Of a stretch of DNA of 64,000 bases, positions 1 to 7,535 are shown one piece after another (position 1 is the first letter of the stretch; the number at the start of each line of letters is the position of its first letter). The translations under genes were made by a program, and so were the position numbers. Origin of the DNA: Nitratireductor soli (GTDB lineage Bacteria; Pseudomonadota; Alphaproteobacteria; Rhizobiales; Rhizobiaceae); NCBI RefSeq assembly GCF_001050155.1, contig NZ_LFVY01000012.1, positions 149,428 to 213,427 on the forward strand. Reading direction: 5' to 3'. The notes beneath the pieces are model-generated. The model did not search any database. It had not been told where the DNA came from and was given only the letters and a program-made list of their open reading frames with translations.

Positions 1-721
1 GGTTGAATTCCTCTACCTCGGGCATCGGCTCGGTCAAAAGATACATGTGCTCCATCGCCAGGAGCGGCAGTTCGAGGCCGACCATGCGGCCCACCTCGCG
101 CGCCCACAGCCCGCCGCAATTGACCACGTGCTCGGCCTTCACCGTGCCTTGCTCTGTGACGACATTCCAAGTGCCGTCAACCTCTTGCGTCAGTTCGATG
201 ACTCGGTTTCTCAAGACGATTTCCGCGCCCAGCTTGCGCGCCGCCTTGGCATAGGCATGGGTCGTTCCCGACGGGTCGAGATGGCCTTCCACCGGATCCC
301 ACATGGCGCCGACGAAATGGCGCTCGTCCATCAGCGGGAACATGGCCTTGGCTTCCGACGGCGTGATGAGTTCCGTCTCCATGCCGAGATAGCGGCCCTT
401 GGCGTGCGCCAGGCGCAAAAAATCCATGCGCTCGGGACTGTCGGCCAGCATCACGCCGCCCGTCAGGTGCAGCCCGCAGGATTGTTCCGAAAGGTCCTCG
501 ATCTCCTTGTAGAGCTGCACCGTATAGGCCTGCAGCTTGGCGACGTTCGGATCGCCGTTCAGCGTGTGGAAACCGCCGGCCGCATGCCAGGAAGACCCCG
601 AGGTCAGCTCCGAACGCTCGATCAGCATCACGTCCTGCCAGCCGGCGCGGGCCAGATGATAGAGCACCGAGCAGCCGACGACACCACCGCCGATGATCAC
701 AGCTTTTGCATGATATTTCAT
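1..721 (-). CDS. FAD-dependent oxidoreductase, dimethylglycine/sarcosine dehydrogenase-like (3' end outside window)
   Basis: Only the first 240 or so residues are in the window; the gene runs off the left edge with no stop. The start ATG at 721 is followed by a Rossmann FAD-binding motif, GGGVVG at residues 11-16, then the family signature SGSSWHAAGG near residue 42 and NCGGLWAREVG near residue 199. These fit the DAO-type flavoproteins that oxidatively demethylate dimethylglycine or sarcosine, often fused to a GcvT-like folate-binding domain, which would lie outside the window. Its ATG overlaps the TGA of the upstream DUF559 gene by ATGA, and an MttB-family methyltransferase lies further upstream on the same strand. 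That pairing suggests use of betaine-like methylated amines. The exact substrate cannot be read from the visible half. Confidence 0.85.
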   Translation of the reverse strand, partial: MKYHAKAVIIGGGVVGCSVLYHLARAGWQDVMLIERSELTSGSSWHAAGGFHTLNGDPNVAKLQAYTVQLYKEIEDLSEQSCGLHLTGGVMLADSPERMDFLRLAHAKGRYLGMETELITPSEAKAMFPLMDERHFVGAMWDPVEGHLDPSGTTHAYAKAARKLGAEIVLRNRVIELTQEVDGTWNVVTEQGTVKAEHVVNCGGLWAREVGRMVGLELPLLAMEHMYLLTEPMPEVEEFN

Positions 722-1164
722 GGAGTTGTCCCCGTCTTTAAAGTTGGTGGATTGACGGTATGGACGTAGCGAAGGTCTGGTGCCGCAACGTTTTCGCTCA
801 GTCGACCGTCGAGAGCAGCAAGGATGGTTTCGCAAACCGCAGCGCGCTGTTTGAGAATATCGAGGCTCCAGAAACGCAAGATGGAGAAGCCACGCCGCCG
901 CATATCCTCATCGCGGCGGCGGTCATAGGCGCTGTCGGCGTGTTGACTGCCGTCGATCTCGACCACGAGCCGTCGTTCGCGGCAGGCGAAATCGGCAAAG
1001 TAGGACCCGATGGGGAACTGGCGGATAAACTTGAAACCACCCAGCCCGCGGCGTTTCAGCTCGAGCCAAAGCAGGGCCTCGGCTTCGTTGCCACTCTGGC
1101 GCAGTTGTCTTGCGCGCTTCGTGGTGCCGGCTGTTCTACGGCTTCGCGTTGCGCCATCCCCCAC
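718..1164 (-). CDS. DUF559 (Vsr-like endonuclease fold) protein
   Basis: A 148-residue protein if GTG at 1164 is used. The frame is open back to 1305, but the extra 47 codons are low-complexity sequence made by a palindromic repeat, so the shorter start is preferred and remains uncertain. The core reads like DUF559: an N-terminal basic helix with NEAEALLWLELKRRGL, then FIRQFPIGSYFADFAC, then VVEIDGSQH, matching the PD-(D/E)XK-like Vsr-related fold with an acidic residue before the Q/H pair. The C-terminal FSILRFWSLDIL is also typical. The physiological role of DUF559 proteins is not established. The gene ends in a 4-base overlap with the flavoprotein gene, so it may be co-transcribed with it although functionally unrelated. 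Confidence 0.7.
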   Translation of the reverse strand: MGDGATRSRRTAGTTKRARQLRQSGNEAEALLWLELKRRGLGGFKFIRQFPIGSYFADFACRERRLVVEIDGSQHADSAYDRRRDEDMRRRGFSILRFWSLDILKQRAAVCETILAALDGRLSENVAAPDLRYVHTVNPPTLKTGTTP

Positions 1165-1290
1165 TCCGTCCCTTTGGGCCACCTCTCCCCCCGGGGGGGG
1201 GAGAGGAAGGGTGCCGACGATCTCCGCCAGCGCTTCCTCTCCCCCGTCGAGCGGGGGAGAGGTGGTCCGCGAAGCGGATCGGAGTGGGGG
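1159..1290. repeat. Palindromic intergenic repeat of the 'ccacctctcccc' type
   Basis: Nested inverted repeats. Outer arms of the type cccactccg and cggagtggg flank inner arms ccacctctcccc and ggggagaggtgg; two further gagagg/cctctc stretches lie inside. The same kind of ctccccg-cggggag palindrome recurs near 63661. This is a dispersed rhizobial-style repeat. Here it lies between the mttB-like gene and the DUF559 gene and may provide part of the DUF559 5' region. Confidence 0.75.
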
Positions 1291-1314
1291 TCGACTGCGC
1301 CTCATTAAGACCTC

Positions 1315-2883
1315 TCAAAAATCCGTCGGCGCGCCGCCTTCGCGGATGCGGCGTTCGACGAACGCGTCGAGTTCTTCGCGAATGGCCTCGTCCATCGGCG
1401 GCGGCTCATACATGGCGAGCCGCTCCTTCCACAGCCGGTTGGCGTGATCGATGGAGGTCGGCGAGCCAGCCTGCGCCCAGCTCTCGTAATTGCGCCAGTC
1501 GGAGATGATCGGCGCGTAGAAGGCCGTCTTGTAGCGCGCCTGCGTGTGCGGCGAGCCGAAGAAATGGCCGCCGGGACCGACCTCACGGATCGCCTCGACG
1601 CCGAGCGCGTCCTCGGAGAGGTCGAGTGGTGTGAGGAACTCGGCCATCATCTGCAACAGATCGATGTCGAGCATCATCTTCTCGTAGGAGCAGCATAATC
1701 CGCCCTCGAGCCATCCGGCCGCATGCTTGATCAGATTGGCTCCGCCCTGGACACAGCCCCACAGCGAGAAGACGCTTTCATAGGCCGCCTGCGCGTCCAC
1801 CGTGTTGGCGGCGCAGACATTCGAGCTGCGATAGGGAATGGCGTAGCGCCGGGCAAGCTGCCCGCCGAGCAATTGCGCCTTCATGTATTCGGGCGTGCCG
1901 AAGGCCGGCGCGCCCGAGCGCATGTCGACATTCGACGTGAAACCGCCATAGCCGACCGGCGCGCCTTTCCTGACCATCTGCGCGAAGGCGAGTGCTGCCA
2001 GCGCCTCGGCATTCTGCTGCACCACCGCGCCGGCGACGGTGACGGGCGCCATGGCGCCGGCCAGCGTGAACGGGGTGACGATGACCGCCTGGCCGTGCCT
2101 GGCCATCTGGATGATGCCCTCCATCATCGGAATGTCGAGCTTCAGTGGCGAATTGGTGTTGATGATGGTGAAGCAGGAAACCTCGTTCTCGAACTGCTCG
2201 CGGCTGACGCCACGGGCGATGCGGGCGATTTCGATGCCGTCCAGATTGCGTTCCTTGCCGAGCGAATAGATGTGGAACGCCTTGTCGGTCAGCGTGACGA
2301 TGTCGCGCAGGCATTCCAGATGACGGATGCCGGCATGGATGTCGACCGGCTCGACCGGGTAGCCGCCCTGACACTGGACGATGTTGTGCATCTGCGAGAG
2401 TTTGACGAAGTTGCGGAAATCCTCCTGATTGCCGGGGCGGCGCCCGCGGTCGACATCGGAACAATTCGGCGCCGAGGCCATTTCGGCGACGATGATGTTC
2501 CTGCCGCCCATGCGCAGATTGTGCGCGGGGTTGCGCGCATGCACGTCGAACTCGCTGGGGCAATGGGCGACGAAGTCGAGGACCAGCGCCGGGTCGAAAT
2601 GCACCCGGTGCGTGTCTTCGCGCACATCGGCGCCATGCGCCTTCATGATGGCGCGCGCTTCGTCGTGCAGCACCTCGACGCCGATATCCTTGAGCACGGT
2701 CAAAGAGGCGTTGTGGATCGCTTCCAACTCATCCTCCGAGACGATCCGCGTCGGCTCGAAGGGGTTGACCAATTGCCGGAAGGCCGGTTGCTCGAACGAA
2801 CTCGAACCGCTGCGTTTTCCGGCGCGTCCACCACGGCGTGAGCGGCCCGGAAGCGTATCGGCGGTGGCGAGATCGTCGGTCAT
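1315..2883 (-). CDS. Trimethylamine methyltransferase (MttB) superfamily protein, non-pyrrolysine type
   Basis: A 522-residue protein of the MttB superfamily, whose members transfer a methyl group from quaternary or tertiary amines to a corrinoid protein. The frame has no in-frame amber codon, so it is the pyrrolysine-free branch, which in other bacteria includes glycine betaine, proline betaine, carnitine and butyrobetaine methyltransferases. Recognisable segments are FTLAGAMAPVTVAG near residue 270, GYGGFTSNVDMRSGAPAFGT near 310 and VGPGGHFFGSPHT near 450. The start ATG at 2883 is preceded by AAGGATC. No corrinoid protein gene is beside it. A dimethylglycine/sarcosine dehydrogenase-like gene lies downstream on the same strand, so a betaine-demethylation role is inferred. 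The upstream 434 bases hold a dispersed repeat and GCGACA/TGTCGC dyads. Confidence 0.85.
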   Translation of the reverse strand: MTDDLATADTLPGRSRRGGRAGKRSGSSSFEQPAFRQLVNPFEPTRIVSEDELEAIHNASLTVLKDIGVEVLHDEARAIMKAHGADVREDTHRVHFDPALVLDFVAHCPSEFDVHARNPAHNLRMGGRNIIVAEMASAPNCSDVDRGRRPGNQEDFRNFVKLSQMHNIVQCQGGYPVEPVDIHAGIRHLECLRDIVTLTDKAFHIYSLGKERNLDGIEIARIARGVSREQFENEVSCFTIINTNSPLKLDIPMMEGIIQMARHGQAVIVTPFTLAGAMAPVTVAGAVVQQNAEALAALAFAQMVRKGAPVGYGGFTSNVDMRSGAPAFGTPEYMKAQLLGGQLARRYAIPYRSSNVCAANTVDAQAAYESVFSLWGCVQGGANLIKHAAGWLEGGLCCSYEKMMLDIDLLQMMAEFLTPLDLSEDALGVEAIREVGPGGHFFGSPHTQARYKTAFYAPIISDWRNYESWAQAGSPTSIDHANRLWKERLAMYEPPPMDEAIREELDAFVERRIREGGAPTDF

Positions 2884-2907
2884 GATGATCCTTTTCGGCT
2901 GCGGCGC

Positions 2908-3009
2908 TAGAGCGCCGTGCGCCCATTCGAACGCACAATGGACGCTCTATCTTTTTGTTTTTCCGCATTTATGCGGACGTCAGGTGTTTCCGCCTGACTG
3001 CAAAATGCT
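2908..3009. repeat. Dispersed repeat family 1, full copy A
   Basis: One of three full copies in the window (others at 9004-9106 and 25872-25968); a tandem pair of half copies is at 18823-18928. The element has two modules. One carries agcgccgtgcg followed by a gacgctct inverted match; the other carries the hairpin ccgcat-atgcgg followed by a gtcaggtg/cgcctgac-type hairpin and a final caaaatgct. Copy A lies just upstream of the mttB-like start, opposite in orientation to copy B. Confidence 0.8.
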
Positions 3010-3076
3010 GTTGCCCGCATGATGGCGGCAAATGCCGCGTGGGTAGGCCGGCCTGGCGACCCTTAGCGCTACAGAT

Positions 3077-3105
3077 GCGACACATGCTCTGTCGCGACAG
3101 CGACG
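3077..3105. promoter_or_regulatory. Dyad cluster of GCGACA/TGTCGC half-sites, candidate operator
   Basis: The segment has GCGACA at 3077-3082 and a perfect 12-base palindrome CTGTCGCGACAG at 3089-3100, followed by another GCGACG. It sits in the 434-base region between the divergent mttB-like gene (start 2883) and the class III aminotransferase (start 3318). Spaced half-sites of this kind are typical of a dimeric regulator. The regulator is unknown, and no regulator gene lies adjacent. Confidence 0.4.
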
Positions 3106-3317
3106 CTTGTGCCGACAATGCGCCCGGGGCTAAACTCGCCGCATGAACACAGAGCGCCACCCGCACTGGCCGGCTTTCCCGGCGCAAAATCCGTCGCCGC
3201 GCACGCGGCACGCGGAGCTTTTGCGGCTGTGCGCGCGCATCGGATATTCGCCGCCCGTCTCGGTTTGAACCACCGTTCGGCACCCGCCGAAAACCTTCAA
3301 ACGGAGAGAACACTCAC

Positions 3318-4697
3318 ATGACGTACCGGAATTTTTCGCTTGCCCAGCTCCAGGCGATGGACGCGGCGCACCATCTGCATCCCTTCACCGACCACAAGGA
3401 TCTGCGCGAAGCGGGTTCGCGCATCGTCACGCGCGCCAACGGCGCCTTTGTCTACGACACCGAGGGCAGGGAGATCCTCGACGGCATGGCCGGCTTGTGG
3501 TGCGTCAACATCGGCTATGGCCGCGACGAACTGGCCGAGGCGGCGTTCGAGCAGATGAAGGAACTGCCCTATTACAACTCCTTCTTCCGCTGCTCGACGC
3601 CGACGCCGGTGCTTCTGGCACGGAAGCTGGCGGAACTCGCGCCGGACAACATCAACCAGGTCTTCTACGGCTCATCGGGATCCGAGGCCAATGACACGGC
3701 GTTGCGTCTCGTGCGCCACTATTGGGCGCTGGAGGGCAGGCCGCAGAAGAACCGCATCATCTCGCGCCAGTGGGCCTATCACGGCTCGACGGTCGCCGGC
3801 ACCTCGCTTGGCGGCATGGGCGCCATGCACGAGCAGCTTCATGGCGCGGTGCCGAACATCGACCATGTGATGCCGCCCTATGCGTTCGAACTGCGCCGGC
3901 GGGGCGAAAGCGACCATGATTTCGGCCTGCGCGCGGCCAAGGCCGTCGAGGACGCCATCCTGGAGGCCGGCCCCGACACCGTCGCCGCCTTCATCGGCGA
4001 GCCGGTGATGGGGGCGGGCGGGGTAAAGATTGCGCCGGAAAGCTACTGGCCGGCGATCGACCGCATCTGCAAGCGACACGATGTGCTTTTGATGCTCGAC
4101 GAGGTGATCACCGGCTATGGACGCACCGGCGCATGGTTCGCCGCCAACAGGCTTGGCCTCGAACCCGACACCATCACCACCGCCAAGGCGCTGACCTCGG
4201 GTTACCAGCCGCTGTCGGCGCTTCTGGTCGGCGACCGCATCGCCAGAACGCTGGTCGACAAGGGCGGCGAGTTCTATCACGGCTACACCTATTCGGGCCA
4301 CCCGGTGGCCTGTGCCGTGGCGCTGAAGAACCTGGAGATCATCGAGCGCGAGGGATTGGTCGAGCGCGTGCGCGACGATACGGGGCCGTATTTCGCCACC
4401 GCCCTGAACGAGCGGATCGCCGGGCACGGCATTGTCGGCGAGGTGCGCTCCTACGGTCTGATGGGGGCGATAGAGATCGTCGCCGACAAGGAAACGCGTG
4501 AGCGGTTTCCCGGCCAGGGTGCGGCGGCGGCCCGCCTGCGCGACCATGCCATCGAGGGCGGCCTGATGATGCGCGCCGTTGGCGATACGATGATCCTGTC
4601 GCCGCCCTTGATCTGGACGCGGCAGACCATCGACATGGCTTGCGAGCGCATCGTGGCGGCGCTCGACAAGGCGGAAGGCGATTTGCGCAAGGGGTGA
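3318..4697 (+). CDS. Class III aminotransferase (aspartate aminotransferase family protein)
   Basis: A 459-residue PLP-dependent fold-type I aminotransferase of the omega-amino acid:pyruvate group. Visible family features are GSSGSEANDTALRL (phosphate and substrate region, near residue 117), the D of LDEVITGYGRTG (near residue 260) that contacts the pyridine nitrogen, and the Schiff-base lysine in TTAKALTSGY (near residue 290). ATG at 3318 is preceded by AACGGAGAGAAC, a good ribosome binding site. It is divergent from the mttB-like gene and is followed by a strong hairpin. The substrate is not determinable from sequence; beta-alanine, putrescine-type diamines or taurine are all possible for this subgroup. 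Confidence 0.85.
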   Translation: MTYRNFSLAQLQAMDAAHHLHPFTDHKDLREAGSRIVTRANGAFVYDTEGREILDGMAGLWCVNIGYGRDELAEAAFEQMKELPYYNSFFRCSTPTPVLLARKLAELAPDNINQVFYGSSGSEANDTALRLVRHYWALEGRPQKNRIISRQWAYHGSTVAGTSLGGMGAMHEQLHGAVPNIDHVMPPYAFELRRRGESDHDFGLRAAKAVEDAILEAGPDTVAAFIGEPVMGAGGVKIAPESYWPAIDRICKRHDVLLMLDEVITGYGRTGAWFAANRLGLEPDTITTAKALTSGYQPLSALLVGDRIARTLVDKGGEFYHGYTYSGHPVACAVALKNLEIIEREGLVERVRDDTGPYFATALNERIAGHGIVGEVRSYGLMGAIEIVADKETRERFPGQGAAAARLRDHAIEGGLMMRAVGDTMILSPPLIWTRQTIDMACERIVAALDKAEGDLRKG

Positions 4698-4714
4698 GGC
4701 GGCTGCTGCATCGG

Positions 4715-4772
4715 TCTGAAAATCGGAATCGATTTTCAGAAAGCACGACGCATGTCGATTTTGGTCGTGCTT
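4715..4772. terminator. Two successive hairpins after the aminotransferase gene
   Basis: The first is tctgaaaatcg at 4715-4725 and its exact complement at 4730-4740 with a four-base loop. The second is aagcacgac at 4741-4749 and its complement at 4764-4772. They begin 17 bases after the aminotransferase stop. No strong T-run follows, so termination is plausible but not shown. The first hairpin is related in sequence to part of the repeat family 2 copy near 26855-26875. Confidence 0.45.
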
Positions 4773-4795
4773 GATCTTGTGGCAACAGCGTTGCA

Positions 4796-4916
4796 CGTGG
4801 TTCGACAAGCTCACCATGAGGGAGGTTGAATTTGGCAGGGAGCCTGTTTCCGAGACGCTGCAGATGGGCGACTTTGCCACCATATGTCCCCCTCATGGTG
4901 AGCTTGTCGAACCACG
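4796..4916. repeat. Dispersed repeat family 2, copy 1 (long-stem element)
   Basis: Perfect 26-base inverted arms at 4796-4821 and 4891-4916, beginning with cgtggttcgacaagctcacc, enclose a loop of about 69 bases. Both arms and the loop are clearly related to the element at 26641-26763. The sequence ggcaacagcgttg to its left is also found, inverted, to the right of the other copy, so the two are the same element in opposite orientation. No coding capacity is seen. Confidence 0.8.
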
Positions 4917-4989
4917 CACCGGGGTAATGCAACGGGGTGCAAACTGTCTTGTCGTGTACAATAGTGCCCTGTTGGACGCGCGGCGCCCG

Positions 4990-5165
4990 AAAGAAAAACC
5001 GCGCTTCTTCGGGCGGGAAGAGACGCGGCTTTACGCTATTCTGACACGTGCCTTCGCGTTACTCATACGCTGCGAAGGCTTCCCGCTCCGGTACGCGAGA
5101 CCTTATCCGGGGCCGGGGAGGCCGTTTATTGCTGCCTCGTCCCCTTTCTAGCGGCTCATGGTTAC
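4990..5165 (-). ncRNA. Candidate structured small RNA with intrinsic terminator
   Basis: Read on the minus strand, the segment holds a series of stems: a GGGGacGAGGC/GCCTCcCC type stem (5115-5144), a perfect 8-base stem GCCTTCGC/GCGAAGGC (5050-5079), and last a stem CCGCG-CTTC/GAAG-CGCGG (4999-5028) followed by TTTTTCTTT (4998-4990). That ending is a textbook rho-independent terminator. The segment lies downstream of mmsB on the same strand, in a 514-base gap with no convincing coding frame. It could be an independent small RNA or a processed 3' UTR. I do not recognise a named RNA family, and the 5' end is a guess. Confidence 0.45.
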
Positions 5166-5211
5166 CGGGAAGTTAGCAGGATGCTTAAATTCGATCTTTT
5201 TTGCCGGCGTC

Positions 5212-6105
5212 CTATTTTTTGTCGTCCGGCTGGCCGCGCAGAAAATTGATGATGCCGGAGAAGTCGGTCCCCTCGTGGCCCATGGCGTTGAACAGCGTGT
5301 AGAGCTGCGTGGCCTCGGCGCCGAGCGGCGTCGCAGCACCCGCGCTTTGCGCCGCCTCCTGCGACAGGCGCAGATCCTTCAGCATCAGGCCGGCGGCAAA
5401 GCCTGGCTTGTAGCCGCGGTTGGCCGGCGAGGCGGGCACGGGCCCAGGCACCGGGCAGTAGCTCGTCAGCGACCAGCACTGGCCCGACGAGGTGGAGGCG
5501 ACGTCGAACAGCGCCTGGTGCGACAGGCCGAGCTTTTCGGCCAGCACGAAGGCCTCGCCGACGGCAATCATCGAGATGCCCAGGATCATGTTGTTGCAGA
5601 TCTTCGCCGCTTGCCCGGCGCCGCCTTCGCCGCAATGGACGACGCGGCCGGCCATCGGCTGCAGGATCGGCTCGGCCTTGGCGAAGGCTTTCTGCGCGCC
5701 GCCGGCCATGAAGGTCAGCGTGCCGCCCTCAGCCCCGCCGACACCGCCCGAGACCGGCGCGTCGATCGACAGGAGCCCGTGATCGGCGGCGATGGCATGT
5801 GCCTGCTTGGCCGAATCGACGTCGATCGTCGAGGAATCGATGAACAGCGTTCCCCTGGCCGCTTTCGGCGCGATGTCGCGATAGACCGACAGCACATGCT
5901 TGCCGGCAGGCAGCATGGTGATGACGATCTCGGCGTCCTTCACCGCCGCATGGGCGTTGGCCATGATGATGACGCCATTGCGCGTCGCTGTCTCCAGATT
6001 CTCGGTCACCAGATCGAAGCCCTGCACGGCGTGCCCGGCCTTGACCAGATTGGCGGCCATGGGGTTGCCCATATTGCCCAGGCCGATGAATGCGATGGTT
6101 GTCAT
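5212..6105 (-). CDS. mmsB: 3-hydroxyisobutyrate dehydrogenase
   Basis: A 297-residue NAD-dependent dehydrogenase that oxidises 3-hydroxyisobutyrate to methylmalonate semialdehyde in valine breakdown. The N-terminus has the Rossmann motif IAFIGLGNMGNPMAANL (residues 4-20). The substrate-binding signature DAPVSGGVGGAEGGTL lies near residue 120, and the catalytic lysine is in GAGQAAKICNNM near residue 170. Length and order of motifs are those of MmsB/HIBADH. It lies downstream of an acyl-CoA dehydrogenase on the same strand, as in valine-catabolic clusters, but the enoyl-CoA hydratase and 3-hydroxyisobutyryl-CoA hydrolase of the pathway are not in the window. A 29-base inverted repeat separates the two genes. 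Confidence 0.92.
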   Translation of the reverse strand: MTTIAFIGLGNMGNPMAANLVKAGHAVQGFDLVTENLETATRNGVIIMANAHAAVKDAEIVITMLPAGKHVLSVYRDIAPKAARGTLFIDSSTIDVDSAKQAHAIAADHGLLSIDAPVSGGVGGAEGGTLTFMAGGAQKAFAKAEPILQPMAGRVVHCGEGGAGQAAKICNNMILGISMIAVGEAFVLAEKLGLSHQALFDVASTSSGQCWSLTSYCPVPGPVPASPANRGYKPGFAAGLMLKDLRLSQEAAQSAGAATPLGAEATQLYTLFNAMGHEGTDFSGIINFLRGQPDDKK

Positions 6106-6139
6106 TTGAATTCCTCCGGACGGCGGGAAGCGATGGGTG

Positions 6140-6240
6140 GTGAGCAGCGAATAGGGAACAGCGAGTAGCGAGTAGAAGATTCACCGTTCCTCGCAAGCAA
6201 GCAGATTTCCCCTACTCGCTATTCCCTATTCGCTACTCAC
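6140..6240. repeat. Inverted repeat between mmsB and the acyl-CoA dehydrogenase
   Basis: Arms of 29 bases at 6140-6168 and 6212-6240 (gtgagcagcgaatagggaac type) are complementary at 27 of 29 positions and enclose a 43-base loop. It fills nearly all of the 138-base space between the two genes. It could act as an attenuator or mRNA-stabilising stem within the putative operon, or simply be a mobile palindrome. Confidence 0.7.
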
Positions 6241-6243
6241 TCC

Positions 6244-7410
6244 CTACCGTCCCACCAGATGCCGCGCGATGATGACGCGCATGATTTCATTGGTGCCTTC
6301 CAGAATCTGGTGCACGCGCAGGTCGCGCACCAGCTTCTCCACGCCGTATTCGTGCAGATATCCGTAGCCGCCATGCAGTTGCAGCGCATCGTTGGCGACA
6401 TCGAAGCAGGTGTCGGTGACGAAGCGCTTGGCCATTGCCGACCATTTCGAGGCGTCGGGCGCCTTGGCGTCCAGCTTGGCGGCGGCGGTGTAAAGCATCA
6501 TGCGCGAGGCCTGGATGCCCGTCTCCATGTCGGCCAGCTTGAACTGCAACCCCTGGAAACGGTTGATCGCCTGGCCGAAAGCCTGCCGCTCGGCCGTGTA
6601 GGACAGCGCCCTGTCGAGCGCCGATTGCGCCCCGCCCAGCGAACAGGCGGCGATGTTCAGCCGCCCTCCGTCGAGGCCGGCCATGGCGATGCCGAAGCCC
6701 GCGCCCTCGCTCGCCAGCAGGTTTTCCGCCGGCACCTTGCAATCCTCGAAGATCACCTGGCGGGTCGGCTGCATGTGCCAGCCCATCTTGTGTTCGGCCG
6801 GCCCGAAGGAGAGGCCCGGCGCGTCCTTCGGCACGACGATGGTCGACACGCCCTTCGGCCCGTCGTCGCCGGTGCGCGCCATGGTGACGTAGATGTCGTT
6901 GTCGCCGGCGCCGGAGATGAACTGCTTCGAGCCGTTCAGCACATAGTCGCCGCCCGATTTCACCGCCCGCGTCTTCAACGCCGCCGCATCCGAGCCCGCG
7001 CCCGGCTCCGTCAGGCAATAGCTCGCCAGCCACTCCATGGACGTGAGTTTCGGCAGGAAACGCTGGCGCTGTTCCTCGCTGCCGAACCTGTCGATCATCC
7101 AGCCGGCCATGTTGTGGATCGAGATGAAGGACGAAAAGCCGGGGCAGGCGGCGGCCAGCGCCTCGAAGATCAGCACCGCGTCGAGCCGGCCGAGGCCCGA
7201 GCCGCCGACATCGTCGCCGATGTAGATGCCACCGAAGCCGAGCGGCCCGGTCCGGCGCACCACATCGGCTGGAAAATGCTTTTCGCGGTCCCAGTCAAGC
7301 GCGTGCGGTGCCACCTCTTCTGCGGCGAAGCTTTGCGTCATTTCCTGGATGGCGCGTTGATCGGCGTTCAACTCGAACTGATCCGTCGCCTGCGAAACAC
7401 TGGCATCCAT
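6244..7410 (-). CDS. Acyl-CoA dehydrogenase, probably isobutyryl-CoA dehydrogenase
   Basis: A 388-residue FAD-dependent acyl-CoA dehydrogenase. The ATG at 7410 is preceded by GGAGGACGTC and is preferred over an open frame reaching 7506. Typical signatures are ASYCLTEPGAGSDAAALKT near residue 130 and LHGGYGYLHEYGVEKLVRD near residue 340, followed by the catalytic glutamate in ILEGTNEIM near residue 370. The adjacent mmsB supports isobutyryl-CoA or another short branched acyl-CoA as substrate. Sequence alone does not separate this from other short-chain acyl-CoA dehydrogenases. Confidence 0.87.
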   Translation of the reverse strand: MDASVSQATDQFELNADQRAIQEMTQSFAAEEVAPHALDWDREKHFPADVVRRTGPLGFGGIYIGDDVGGSGLGRLDAVLIFEALAAACPGFSSFISIHNMAGWMIDRFGSEEQRQRFLPKLTSMEWLASYCLTEPGAGSDAAALKTRAVKSGGDYVLNGSKQFISGAGDNDIYVTMARTGDDGPKGVSTIVVPKDAPGLSFGPAEHKMGWHMQPTRQVIFEDCKVPAENLLASEGAGFGIAMAGLDGGRLNIAACSLGGAQSALDRALSYTAERQAFGQAINRFQGLQFKLADMETGIQASRMMLYTAAAKLDAKAPDASKWSAMAKRFVTDTCFDVANDALQLHGGYGYLHEYGVEKLVRDLRVHQILEGTNEIMRVIIARHLVGR

Positions 7411-7535
7411 GACGTCCTCCCGAGACGTTGTTCTTTCCTGTCGGTCGAGTTTAGTGCATTGAGTGTGCCGCGCAATGCGAGGCGCGGCACAGGCGCTGTG
7501 CGTCAAACGCGGATGACGGATAACAGGCGGGGTTC

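Noticed and set aside
1315..2883. Pyrrolysine-dependent trimethylamine methyltransferase
   Set aside because: No in-frame amber codon, and no pyl genes are in view; it belongs to the non-pyrrolysine branch.
4796..4916. Stem-loop element as a tRNA or riboswitch
   Set aside because: The long perfect stem, and a second copy of the same loop far away in the opposite orientation, fit a dispersed repeat and not a regulatory RNA.
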